The notes beneath the pieces were generated by a model. The model did no database searches. It was given only the letters and a program-made list of their open reading frames with translations, and had not been told where the DNA came from. Below, in pieces: positions 52,583 to 64,000 of a stretch of 64,000 bases of DNA. A program made the position numbers and the translations under genes. Numbering within the stretch: the first letter of the stretch is position 1; each line of letters starts with the position of its first letter. Source of the DNA: Serpula lacrymans var. lacrymans S7.9 (taxonomy: Eukaryota; Basidiomycota; Agaricomycetes; Boletales; Serpulaceae). The DNA lies in assembly GCF_000218685.1 (NCBI RefSeq), contig NW_006763294.1:912807-976806 (forward strand). Direction: 5' to 3'.

Positions 52583-55500
52583 ATGAGAAACCTTACACTT
52601 TCTGGGACGTCAGTGTTTCCTATACCTGAGGCCAACGTATCCGGTATCGCAATCGATCTCGACCAAAATGCAATTTTTGTTGTATCCGAACTATCAAACC
52701 AGGACGCAGAAGTAGAAGTGAATGTATGGAAGATATCTAGTGATGATGCTATTGCTTCGGATGAGGTATGTGCATGCAATGTCCAATGAGCCCCTGCTCG
52801 TAAAGGAGCCAATATTCAGTCGACTTCGTCGTCGTTTCTGCGCTAGTCAAGGAATATAGCTAATATCGTTCCAATCATATCAGCTACCTACTCCCGAAAT
52901 GATTTCCACGACGAGGACAACCTCTTCCTCGTATAGTGCTCTACCTCAAGTAGTTTCTTTCAAAGCATTGCCAGAGGCCAATTGTCTATCACTTGTCATG
53001 CGTGGTGGTGACATCATTGTAATTCCGCTGGATGAAGATAACTCGACAGTAAGCGATTATAATTTAAGTGCAGAACTCTAAACAAACTGTCTTCGATTGT
53101 ATCCAGCCCGATGTAGTAGGAGGCGTAGATTCTGGCATTCTGGCTGCATCGTGGAGCCCCGACGACTCGTTGCTTGTCCTGGTAACAGGTATGTGTAACT
53201 GTTGTGGTTATTGAAATATAAAAAGTGTTGATTACATTCAGGTGAGGAGAAGCTCATTCTGATGACATCGACGTTCGACGTGCTATCCGAGTCAGTGCTG
53301 CAGAGCTCCGAATTTGGTGAAGGTATTAGAGAAGTCTCAAGTGTATTCTCCTCCTGATATATCTAACCACTCGTTTTTAAATTCACCAGATGCTCCTATT
53401 AACGTTGGTTGGGGTTCCAAGCAGACTCAGTTTCATGGATCCCTCGGGAAAAAAGCTGCTCAAGCAAATCCATCCATAGCTATTGGGTCAAGCCCAGACG
53501 ACGATTCAGCTCCTCACATCAGCTGGCGGGGAGATGGCGCTTACTTTGTTGTCTCCGCGTTGTCTTCTGGTATCCATAGTGATATGGCGCATAGAACTCT
53601 TCGCGTGTTCGATCGTCAAGCAGTTTTGCAGTCAACATCTGAAGCTGTAGCAGGATTAGAGCACCCTGTGTCCTGGAGACCATCAGGCAACGTTATAGCA
53701 AGCACACAAAGATTTGGATTTCCGGGAGGTGGAGCCGGAAAACGTGAAAGGCATGACATAGTATTCTTCGAAAGAAATGGGTTAAGGCACGGTGAATTTG
53801 GACTACGCCGAACAGAGAACCGTGCGCAGGATTCAGATCGGTGGGACTATAAAGTCAAAGAGATACATTGGAGCCCTGATTCTAACGTTCTTGCCATATG
53901 GATTACGGAAGACCAAGGAGATATTTGTTCGTTCAACTGAATTCCTTATTTCGAATTATTCATCGTCTTTGACTCCACTGCTTAGTGCAACTTTGGACAA
54001 TGGGGAATTATCATTGGTATGACCCCGCTTCCTAATATCACATATATGGGGCTGAGATCATTGCTGCTATGACCAAGGTACTTCAAACAGGAAATATCTG
54101 CACCGAAGTTATCCTCTTCCAAGCCTGGTCGCTTTACTTCTGTCTGCTGGCACCCTGAGAAGGCTCTTACTCTGATATTGACAACACATTGTAAGGCCTA
54201 TGCTTTATGTGTCATCGTCATCGTCATTCTCAATGTGTTTTCAGCCCAGGTTCTTCAAAGAAGTTATAACTGGGAGACATGTGCTTCCCAAATCAGGCCC
54301 CCAAAGGACACTGGCTCAGTCGCAGTAGTCGACGGAGGTACGGCATATATTTAGTATGATCAAGGACAAACTGATGATAATTTGGTGGACTGTAGATAAA
54401 GTGTTACTAACACCTTTTCGATCTCAGAATGTCCCGCCACCTATGTCTTCTTATCAGCTGTCCCTAAACGGAGCACCTAGCTCGTCGACAAGAAACCGCG
54501 TGCCTGTTCATCTGGCGTTTTCAAACGAGAGAGATGTGCTAGCGGCACTATGGGAATCGGGCTATATAGAATTATGGAACCTGCATACACGCATTGGACC
54601 GAGTTCAGGAAAAATCATGGAACCAGTCAGAATCTGGTCCGGATCTGCTCAGAACGGTTTAGATTGGACAGGCAGGCAGATCGTTATCAAGGACATGAAG
54701 GATTCTTCACGTTCCGATATCGCACAAGTTACAATATTAGGATCTGCCGCTGTAGGACCCGATCAACTCTTTGTGGTTGAGGTCCATCTAGGGGAAGGTT
54801 CCACTTCTATAGGAAACTACAAGGTCGCTACGCTTGGTCGAAATGGTCGATTGGTAATTTCATCTGATATCTTAGCTTGGCAAGATCCTGGTGGGAAAGT
54901 TTATGAAGGTAAGGGACTGAGCCGAGCTTTCTTTTCTTTTCTAACTAGCATGATTAAGTTGTCTATCAAGAAGGGTTGGTTCCACTTCACTGCAGCTTCG
55001 GAGAGTTTTGTTTTTCCTCTCGTGCAGTGGCCGTATCTCATGGTGAAGGGGAAAACACACAATCACTATTACTTTTCGTTGGCCTCTCCTCTACTGGGAA
55101 ACTTTACGTTTCTGGGAAAGATACACAAACACATGTTGTGTCGAATAACGCCAATTCTTTTACTTTAGCCTCAGGATTCGTGATTTATACGACTACCAGC
55201 CATGAAGCATATTTTGCGCCCTTGTCAAAACTCGCTTCACAATTTCATGATCCCGCGGACGCTGCTGGTACTACCCGAGATTCTGTCGATGACTGGGAGA
55301 AACGCAGAGTCGAAAGAGGGTCTCGCATAGTCACTGCCGTATCAAGTAACATGAGTCTGGTTTTACAAATGCCGAGGGGCAATCTGGAGACCATCAATCC
55401 AAGGCCTCTTGTCACGGAGGTTGTGAAACAAGATTTGGATGCGTAAGTCGACGTTACTATTCGTGTTTCTTTTTTTTGACGTTGTTTGAAGCGGCAATTA

Positions 55501-57824
55501 TCGAAAGGCTTTTCTTGCTTGTAGAAAGCATCGGATAGACCTAAGTTTCATTGTAGAACATGATCAGGAAGCTTTTATGAGGCGACTATCCTCCTTCGTG
55601 AAGCAGGTTGACGAAGTGGACTATATCAACCTCTTCTTAACCAGTCTTGGGTAAGTTTCACGTTGATCGTCAACGTATCCGCTATATGTGCGTTTTTACA
55701 GGAGGAGTCATTTGCCTGTTGAAGATATCTCTGCCTCATGTGATGCAATTCGTGTAGAGCTGGAGAGAGTCGACCTAACTAAATATATAAACTCGATCTT
55801 GACTGCATACGTGGTGAAAAGTCCACCCGATCATGAAGCCGGGCTGGCTTTGCTCCTTCGTTTGCGAGGTAGGACCTTCTTGTTCTGTGTAGATATGATA
55901 TTCATCTGTTCCCTATCCAGATGCAGAGCCGAATATAGTGGAAGATGCTGTGAAGTATATCATCTTTCTTGTTGATGCTGATCAACTCTTCAACGCGGCC
56001 CTTGGCATGTACGACTTTTCGTTAGTACTTATGGTTGCACAACATGCACAGAAAGTGAGTGAGGAACGTATACGGTTGTATCTCCACTTCTGACGATATT
56101 TGATGCAGGATCCTCGAGAATATTTGCCATTCCTACGTGATCTTAAAGCTTTAACGAAGTACTACCAGCGGTTCAAGATCGATGATCATCTAAGACGGTA
56201 TTCAAAAGCTCTGCGCGACCTCAGTCTCGCAGGTAAATTTGGTTACCAACCATAATTTGAATTGTCGACTAAAATATGGTTGATTTCTGTCACAGAGTCA
56301 GCTCATTTTGAGGAGGCCATGGAGTATGTAGAAAGGCATCAACTTTATGAAGAAGCACTCGCAGTTTGGACAGAATCTGAAAATCGCAACGTATGTTATT
56401 TCCCCTTCCATTCTTGAGCCGTTTTTGACATGAAGGCACAGCGAGTACTATGCATCTATGGGAACTGGCTGTTTGATAGACGAGAGTTTCGCCAGGCTGC
56501 TTTAGGTAGCTAACTCATCCATCCTCCATAACGTACAATGCGTATTAACCTTTGAACACTCATAATAGTTTTCATTGAGGCTTGCGAACCGCTTAAAGCA
56601 ATGGTCGCTCATGAAAGGGCCCTGCAATGGCAGGAACTTTTCGAGCTAGCCTCACGAGAAAAGGTACAAGAAGACGAATTACAAGGCATGGCATATCGTG
56701 TTGCCGGTACGTTACAGAGCTCTGGAAACACCTGACTGCTTAACCTTTTAATACTTTCGTAGAGGAGCTGACATCGAAAAAGCGTCACGCGGAGGCCGCG
56801 CGTGTATTGTTGGACTATTCCAAGGATGTGCGGCAGGCCGTCATTGCCCTCGTGAACGGAAACGAGTTCTCGGAAGCACGTCGGATAGTAAGTCGTGACA
56901 AATTTAATGCAGTGTAAATCTAAGATTGTGCCAGATAACCGTTCACTCCATGCCAGAACTGGTTGATGATATAGTCCTTCCGGGTGCCTTAGAAAGCAAG
57001 TCTCAATATACGGAGGATATATCAGAAATGCGTGAGCAATTAAGAAAGCAAGTTTCAAGATTGCAAGAATTGCGAGTCAAAAAGGTTGAAGAACCAGGTA
57101 ATTGGCAGTCACATCAACAGAACCATAGTTGGCCTAAATTTCCTTGTTTCCTGTAGATGCCTTTTATGGGACAGAAGATGCAAATCTGCATAATGTCGAT
57201 ACCATGACAGATGTGTCTATGCCACTTACGGCATTCACGAGGTATACTGTAGCGCCAACTACTACCTCGAAAGCTTCAAAGTGAGCCTTTTGTTTAATCA
57301 TCCAATAGTGTTTTACGAACTATATAAAATAGGCGGAGCTCAAGGTCTAAGAGGAAGATGGAACGTAAAGTAGGATCTGGGCGAAAGGGGACCGTCGACG
57401 AGGAGGAATATCTTCTAAAGTCCATCGCCAAGCTCGTGACAAGGTGTAATATGACTCAAGGTGAGAAGTGCGGCTGTGGATGGAAGAACTTATGCTTACA
57501 CTTTATTGTCCTGTTCACGTAGGGGATGTCTCCAAGCTCTTGCCTCATTTGCTCCATCTTTCAAACGAACATCGGACGGAAGGCAAAGAGCTACAGGATG
57601 ATATGGGCAAATTCCAGGTAGAACTACGGAATGCGGTTGAGGAGGTTTGGACCAGACCCGGAGAAAATGCAGAACCGAACCCCGACGATACATGGGCAGC
57701 GAGGATGCAGAAAAAAGAGGGGGAAAGGCTGACAGATCCTATTGAGCGGGTTGTAAAGCCAGAGATGTCCCTACCCGATTGGGGTTTGAGACTACTTCAA
57801 CTTCAAATAGACAAAACGTCATGA
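52583..57824 (+). CDS. ELP1: Elongator complex subunit 1 (IKI3 family)
   Basis: Scaffold of the Elongator complex, which modifies wobble uridine in tRNA. The start MRNLTLSGTSVFPI at 52583 opens the first WD40 propeller (ASWSPDDSLLVLVT, HISWRGDGAYFVVSAL, VSWRPSGNVIAST, IHWSPDSNVLAIW, VCWHPEKALTL). The second propeller holds VHLAFSNERDVLAALWESG and LLFVGLSSTGKLYV. The helical C-terminal half contains LYEEALAVWTESENRN, YGNWLFDRREFRQAAL, KRHAEAARVLLDYSKDVRQA and the basic RSSRSKRKMERKVGSGRKGT with EEEYLL, the conserved tRNA-contact and dimerisation region. The end is MSLPDWGLRLLQLQIDKTS. Around fifteen or more short introns break the gene. I did not close every junction, but no lesion is apparent. 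Confidence 0.93.
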
Positions 57825-58388
57825 ACTTCAACGCCTGTAAAGTAGTAAAATTTCTTTGTATCAGTTGATTCACGGCAGTATTGTTCTAATTGCTATAATA
57901 TTGCATTTATAACCGTACGTTCGAGGTAGAAAATTGACGAGAACGACACGATTACATCATGTATGCCTGGTGTGGCACAGAATTCGAAGATAGGTAGAGG
58001 CGACTATCACCCCTATTATACATTATAGGTACAAAAAATTGATACAACTTGAGTTGCGGACAAAGTACATCACTTTTGATGGAACTCGGAATGGACAGGA
58101 CTTCAATACAGTGCGGACAGCACAGAAGGGGATAGCTAACCAACATTGACACACAAAGGTATAGTGGAGATAGTACGCCGGGATGGGTATAGATAGATGA
58201 AGATAAATAATAATATGTGAGGGGTGATTGTGAGGACGACAAAGTACTGCCCTGGGAGGTATAGAAATGAGCTATGGATGAGAACGGATGATGAACAGAA
58301 TATGGCGCCCACCACAAAGTTACATGGGCGGTATAATGATATGATGATAAATAAGCGTGAGTGCAAGTCAGTAGGTCGGTTAGTATCA
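57825..58388. other. Convergent 3' spacer
   Basis: No supported gene. Short frames on both strands lie between the ELP1 stop and the end of the minus-strand membrane protein gene. Confidence 0.5.
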
Positions 58389-60596
58389 CTAGGCTCGGTG
58401 CATATGCCGCCGTTCGTCCTCTTCAAGATCTACCAAATCTGCGTGCATGTAATAGCACATGACAGGAGTAATTGAGTAGCTGAAATATAAGCCTTAATAG
58501 AGTACCCTGCTCACCAATGGGTGATGTAAACGTTCGAACCTAAGATAGATTTGCTTATGTGAGCAATGTAAGTTGACAACCAGAGTTACATCAACACGTA
58601 CATATGGATGCAAGTTAGACGGCGAGGCATTGCCCTCCTGCTGTGCACGAGATACCCACCCCCGTGATTGGTGGTCGAACACATAGGGCGTTTCAGAGTA
58701 AGGTATCTCCTGCACAGCCGCGTCGTGCAGATTCCACATGCGTACATGGGGATGCTCGTCGTACGAATGGGGGTCCTCGAGCTCGTATTCGGGCGTCGCC
58801 TCGTGTGGATCCTCAGACGAGAGTGAAGGCGAGCGCGAGATGGGCATGGGTTGATCGGGAGTGAGGGGAGCGGAGTGGGGGGTGGCTTTTGGGGAGGAGG
58901 GGGTGTGTCTGTGATGCAGGGATGGGGGTGGCGCGTTGTCCAGGGCTGCGGAAGAGGCTTTGATGACTTCTTCCTGAGGCTGAGCTTTTGCGGTGTATCC
59001 TAGTTCGTGTGTCAATGAACGAGGGAAGAAGATCTGGGGATAGAAGCTAGAGTTAGATATGCGTGGGGAGGAATATGGTGGCTCGAAAAGCGCACGAGAA
59101 GTGTTATGGCTGAAGACACGAAACACCCAATGCCGCCCATCGCTAGTAAGAAATCTGCCGTTTCACAAGTCAGTACAGAGAACCAGTGTGTCCATTGACC
59201 AAGTGCATACCTGACCAAAACCTGAACAAGAAATCGGCAATGAATGAGTACACTAATGAGTGAGTATTTATAGGGTACTAACGAGTTTCTGTTGACGTTG
59301 TGATTTCCTTGCACTCCATCCAATGCGAGGACAAATAGTGGGAGAGTAAACAAAAAGCGAAATATGACGCGTCCCAGCTAATGTGATAATGTTCTAACTT
59401 GGCATCCAATACAACAGAATCAGCGCTTACGTTGAGCTGGTAAAACATAACGAGCCGAATGACAACGTCCGGCTCCGCGCCATCATCCTTTATTCGACGG
59501 ACGAAGAGTGGAAACCGAGCGAGGACATAAAGAAATAAGAGCGTTGTTGAAGTTGAAGCCGACGAGCCGACGAGAAAAATCCACGCTTGACACTGCCGAG
59601 AGTTCAATAGTGAGTTTCACTGTAAAGAGCGAAAAGATGAATCATCGGGGCATTACCATGTCGAGATTTCTCCGAGATACAAGCGTGGTCAATGGCATTC
59701 CTAGGATCGCAACTACGCTGCCTGCAAGGAGGATCAACATAAGACTGAGAAAAGCTGAAAAGCCAGTCTCCACCTGTATACCATAGCTTGAACTCCCAGC
59801 TATCAAACCACTCGCGTTTCTTGGGGCCTTGATGTAAAAGGAAGAGCCAAAAAGTCAATTCTGTGAACGTGGGTGAGTATGTGGGAAATTCTTTCTCCGT
59901 CTGTCGAGGGATCTGTACCTTCCAGGTGAGTTATCCTATCAGTCTCACGGTAAGATGGAGCTACTAGTGACGCGAATACGAAAATAGATATGCTTACAGC
60001 TCAAACGCCCATGCGATGCTAAATACGAAGTAAAGCGGCAATATCCATCTTTCGTTGACCTTGTCGTAAAACTCGGTCGGTTTTGGAATAACTAACGGAA
60101 ATGATTAGAAATGGAAAGGAGATTAGAAGGAGATAAATTAAACGTACTTTGGCCGTGCGGTGCGATAACATAGCCTGCCAGTGGGTCGAACAAATGTCAA
60201 GACGGGCCAGAGCCCAGAGAGAAGAAGAGCGAGATACCTTCTTTATATTTGATAATGGTGAACGCTATGCTGAAGATAACGAGTAATGGGAGAGTCGCCA
60301 GATAAGAATACTGGGTGTGGGAGAACAAGGTGGACTTGGTATAATTGTGAATAGGTCATACGAAAATTCAGCTCACTGTCATGACCCGTTTGAAAGCGCC
60401 GGGTTGACGACCAGAGTTCCATTTGAGACAGTTGAAACGATCATAGCTCCAGATGTGAAAGACGAGGAAACATAGGAACTGCGTGAAAGACATATGTCAG
60501 TTCGCATCACGGCGCCTCGCTGGAGAAAATGCGTAAGCTTACGAGACTAGAAAGTATGGACCAGAGAAGAAATGCGGTGGGTGATCCGTTGCTCAT
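58389..60596 (-). CDS. Multi-pass membrane protein of unknown function, basidiomycete family
   Basis: Minus-strand exons from ATG 60596 (MSNGSPTAFLLWSILSSL) encode repeated hydrophobic spans. In order: HIWSYDRFNCLKWNSGRQPG, YSYLATLPLLVIFSIAFTII, WILPLYFVFSIAWAFEL, THLEELTFWLFLLHQGPKKR, AWIFLVGSSASTSTTLLFLY, FLFTLPLFVLALDGVQG and LLAMGGIGCFVSSAITLLV. That is about seven spans, GPCR-like in number but without a known receptor signature. A long cytoplasmic tail rich in P, S and H follows (PPPSLHHRHTPSSPKATP), with YELEDPHSYDEHPHVRMWNL. Two final short exons end at TAG 58389-58391 (FTSPIDLVDLEEDERRHMHR). I recall similar proteins in Agaricomycetes without a function. Internal junctions are partly unresolved. 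Confidence 0.72.
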
Positions 60597-63374
60597 GAAA
60601 AAGACAAGACCAAGATGCGAATGTTATGAGGTTTCTGAGAGCACGAAAGGCTGTAGGGTTGGACCAGACAGGGATGAGTGGGTATATAAGTAGTAGCTAT
60701 AGCGCTACGAATCAAGCTACGAATATTCCTGGATCCTGCGAAGCTCCTTACCCCGGACCTTTTCCCCAGGCACCGTCTCTTTTCGGCACAATCCCCACAA
60801 AATCTCCCCACCGCTTTCCTTTTCGGGACAGAAATCGACACAGATTGCACCCGAAAAACACCACAACTTGGTGCAAGAACGCTTTTGGATGCAAGACCTG
60901 TCTCGAGGCCAGCACCCCGGCGTTTAAAGAACCATTGCATGTTTCATATCCGTTCATACCTTCATATGGCCATTCGAGACCACGGTCCAGATACCAGTGT
61001 CGTTGCAGCCTTGTTCGTGGGCTGCGTTTTCAGAGTTCAATCGGTTGAAAAAAAAAAAAAAGTAAAGTTTGAACATGATCTAAGCCGAGCTGATTTCGAT
61101 CGCCAGTCAGACCGGTGACCTACTTATACCTGGATTATATCATCGTTGATTCTGTTGCGAGGTAACCTGATTAACTGGATATGGACAGAACAAAGAGACT
61201 TTTGGGGGGAAAGACCGTATATGGTCCAATTCTCTTCCAGTTAGACTGGGCTCAGAAAGCACATTTGCCACAAAGGGATCATCATGGATCGTGCAGCATT
61301 GGTCCAGGTGAGTCTGTTTCGTGTCAGATGTCAGACCAGTGCCTTTCGTTCGCTGACTGTGGTTTCGTTGATATGATTTTGTGCTATGTATTTCTATCAT
61401 GGTTTCCCTTTTCAGCCAAGATGAATACAACCGTACACGGATCCGATCTTTGGGTTTGTCCAACCAAAAGGCTTCCATATCTCAAGCTTCAAGCTTCAAG
61501 GTCCGAATAAGGTCCAGGCAACTTCGCTTTTTTGCCCGCCGTGCAATGATCAGACTGTCCATGTTTCCTCCAAGTTGGGTCTTAAGGGCGAGAGGGTGGT
61601 CGGTGCCTCCCTCTTCAAGCTAAAACCTCGTCTACCCTTACTCCTCAGCCTTTCCGTATTCTCAATTATCTTTCAGTTTTTTCAAGTGTTTTCGAATACG
61701 TTCTGAGCTACAGTATCATTCCGGCCCAGTTACCACTCCTTTATCATGGATATGTGCATTGAAGACTGTTCGTGAAATCGCCGAGTATTCCGAGTGTCAT
61801 GGAACCCGCCTTTTGACTGGATTGTTTCAAGCATCGACCACTTCGATTGGATCGTAACTAGGAAACCTGTTCATATCACAAGTCGTTGGGAATGACAGCA
61901 GCCAAGTTACTGCCTTTGCTGTACTGACGTTGATGCGATACGAAACTCTCACAGACAGCTTACCCTGGTCCAAAGTTTTGAATGACCGTAACCTGTCTCT
62001 ACATGTGCCTCATTTCCCCGAGGCTATGTGTATTTTTCAACTGTGCGTGCTATAATTTTAGAGAATTGTTTATGGAGACGAAAGCACAGCCTGTTGCAAG
62101 TTCTGAGGTATGTTGGGATACACTATTTCTGTCAAGGCGTTCCTTCGATATCAGGAATTGAAGACGTCTTGATATCACGGTCTAAAACACTATATTTGCG
62201 CGCGCTAAGTGAGTTTATGTCATCGCCTTGATTCAGGTCTAAATGTACTTTAACAGCTGCTGGGGATGGCGTCCAAATATTTCCAGGATAGGCGTCTGTT
62301 GATTCGGTCTTCCTGCCGTGGACACTGCTCTTTCATCGAACTTGGTTGCCTCAGCCTACCTGCTGTCATGCCTCTCAACCCAAGGACTACGTATCACCAT
62401 CAAAAGGGCACTGCAGTCAATATTTGTTCTCATCTGGCGTCCTAACATGCGACTTTTCCTGAGCAATTGATCCAGTCCTACCTCATGCTTTCGACTAATC
62501 ATGCACTAGCACGCTTGTTGTCCAAGTCTGCTCTGCCAATTTCTTTTTCGAAGGACACGCCATCGTCTCGAGGGACATATGCAGTAATCCGTCGAGACGG
62601 CAAACCCGCATCCATGGTCCTCATGGACTCGGCATGGTCTGTCGTTACACATTTTTCCCACCAGAGGCGCGATATCAAACTCCCGTGGCGGACTGCTTTG
62701 TTGCAGCTTGACGTGTTTTACTGTATGTTTTGGTGCTGGTGCTTCACGGATGACGTCAAATAACGCTGAAGCGGGGACCAAAGGTGAACCAGGGAATTTG
62801 TGGACCGCCCTCCGAGGGGACGTCGGACGGAACCGACATGACCTGGGGTGACTCGGGCTATCTTATCAGCGATAGGCGATGGTGTCCATATAGGGCATGT
62901 GCATAGAAAGTAAGGCTACGAATACAGAGAATGCAAGGCTACGAGTACAGAGGATGCAGACTAAGTGTACTACAATGCATGTATATATGTGACCTGGACT
63001 AGAATGGATAATGCAAGTAAGACAATGGTGTGCACAGACCCGAACAGCTGAGGAGGCGAGTGGGTGGGTGAGGCCGGAGTCGGGGTGGCCGGGGCCCTGC
63101 TGAACTGGGGCATTTTTTTGGCAATTGTCCCACGGCTTGTTGCACCCGTCCTTCGTCCTTCCCTACAGGACAGACAACTCTTCATTCCAGCCCAGATCGC
63201 TATCCAAGGCGGACGGGTCAGTGTTCCTTAGACAGCCCGACAAAAAGTCGCCCTTCACTTGTTCTTCGCCTGCTGGCAGGTCATTTTTGACGACCACCAC
63301 GCGCGACAAATCCCAGCTCTTCATAAAATAATCTCTTCATCGAAATTCGTACGTCGCTTTCTAATCCAAGCCAC
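60597..63374. other. Long gene-poor stretch
   Basis: About 2.8 kb without a supported gene. It includes an A14 run (61048-61061) and a duplicated 23-bp unit (62912-62957). Frames up to 140 codons occur (for example 60626-61048, plus) but show no motif, coding bias or splice grammar I trust. The right end is the promoter of the probable eIF4G gene. Confidence 0.5.
62912..62957. repeat. Direct repeat of a 23-bp unit
   Basis: AAGGCTACGAATACAGAGAA with TGC (62912-62934) is followed at once by a second copy with two substitutions (62935-62957). Confidence 0.85.
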
Positions 63375-63405
63375 TTTTTTTTTTTTTTTTTCATTTTTTT
63401 TTTTT
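63375..63405 (+). repeat. Poly-T tracts upstream of the probable eIF4G gene
   Basis: T17 (63375-63391), CA, then T12 (63394-63405), 62 nt before the start codon. Long T tracts near transcription starts are common in promoters of highly expressed fungal genes, where they disfavour nucleosomes. Confidence 0.7.
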
Positions 63406-63467
63406 CACGATTTTTCCGCCCATATCTTATCTGTTTTCTCATCGTCTCCAACGTCGTCCGCACCAGA

Positions 63468-64000
63468 ATGAGCAAAGCTTCATCTGCTTCTACATCAAAG
63501 ATCCCGTCGCAGTCAGCCTGGGCAAAGGGCCCGCCGCAGACATCATCTTCAGTCTCTTCGCCGCGCTCGCTATCTCCCGCTCCAATTAATGCTGCATCTC
63601 CGATAAGCGCGACTCACTCCCGTAGACCGTCTAATCTCGGTCAGGGTGTGAACATAAAAGAAGGCGTAAGTGTGCCTCGGGGCAATGTTGGCTCGGTAAG
63701 ACAAGGTGTGTGCCGTCGAGGCATCTTTTCATATCTCCCTTACCTCCACCCTTGCTTATTTCGCCCCTCTTCAAGGCTCTGCAGTTACCTTCGGTTCAAT
63801 AGACGATGTTTCTGCCCCAATCTCGTCTTCGCCGGCCGCCGCACCTGCCGTCAAAACCGAAAGCATAAAGTCTTTTGGATCCGTAGCTGCTACGAGTAAC
63901 CAAACCAATGGCAAATCGCCTTCTTCCATCTCGGCATCGGCGCCGTCAAAACAGTCATCGAGGTCCGCATCAATTTCATCGATTCCTTCTACCGCTACTA
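63468..64000 (+). CDS. Probable eIF4G N terminus, cut by the window end
   Basis: Exon 1 (63468-63706) and the beginning of exon 2 (63776 on) encode a disordered, S/P/A-rich start (MSKASSASTSKIPSQSAWAK, then GPPQ). HSRRPSNLGQGVNIKEGVSV follows, joined across the intron to GSAVTFGSIDDVSAPISSSP. I recall this combination, including the T-F-G-S-I-D-D block, from N termini of basidiomycete translation initiation factor eIF4G. The diagnostic eIF4E-binding and MIF4G domains lie beyond the window, so the call is provisional. The intron has a GTGTGT donor and an AAG acceptor, with a pyrimidine-rich 3' part. Confidence 0.55.

Noticed and set aside
60626..61048. 140-codon plus-strand frame upstream of the membrane protein gene
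   Set aside because: It lies in the divergent upstream region, has mixed composition and no recognisable motif.
1..64000. CRISPR arrays, bacterial operons, tRNA or rRNA genes
   Set aside because: No regularly spaced repeats or prokaryotic signals are present, and I could not recognise a tRNA or rRNA gene by eye. A covariance-model scan could still find a small RNA gene.

Overview
The window looks like the nuclear genome of a filamentous basidiomycete, most likely an Agaricomycete. Genes are closely packed and broken by many short GT-AG introns (about 45-70 nt). The gene and transposon families (Plavaka-like and PIF/Harbinger-like transposases, a DUF6534 membrane protein, a GGPP synthase with a long linker insert, a granulin-like cysteine-rich secreted protein) are ones I associate with mushrooms and their relatives. 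No search was run, so family names rest on motifs read by eye and on recall.

Region 1 (1 to about 12,170) is a transposon island. Its centre is an intact-looking Ty3/gypsy chromovirus-type retrotransposon (3373-9627) with apparently identical 391-bp LTRs, a GAGTT target duplication, gag, and a pol that carries a C-terminal chromodomain and sits in the -1 frame. It is inserted in a decayed Plavaka-like transposase whose halves flank it. To the left lie a decayed Ty1/copia fragment on the minus strand and two older LTRs of the gypsy family, one inserted in the other. To the right is a dead PIF/Harbinger-like transposase on the minus strand.

Region 2 (13.8-30.3 kb) holds a secreted sedolisin protease, a peroxisomal-type mitochondrial-carrier-family protein, a small cysteine-rich secreted protein, a membrane-anchored protein of unknown function, a 3-hydroxybutyryl-CoA dehydrogenase, two paralogous metal-dependent cyclases separated by a broken coiled-coil gene, and a proline/serine-rich protein.

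Region 3 (30.6-64 kb) is mostly housekeeping: glucosidase II alpha, RNA polymerase III subunit RPC37/RPC5, an alpha/beta hydrolase, a Sld7-like protein, a DUF6534 membrane protein, a LYR-motif protein, GGPP synthase, the rRNA-processing factor EFG1 divergent from Elongator subunit ELP1, a multi-pass membrane protein, and the start of a probable eIF4G. Several small proteins of unknown function lie between them.

The most notable signals are a complete -1 ribosomal frameshift cassette between gag and pol (GGGAAAA, 6-nt spacer, 10-bp stem), a solo LTR nested one base from the end of another LTR, a 7-nt microexon in the dehydrogenase gene, and a GC-AG intron in the GGPP synthase gene. For most genes I joined exons by eye. 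Where the summed exons are a multiple of three and restore conserved motifs I say so.
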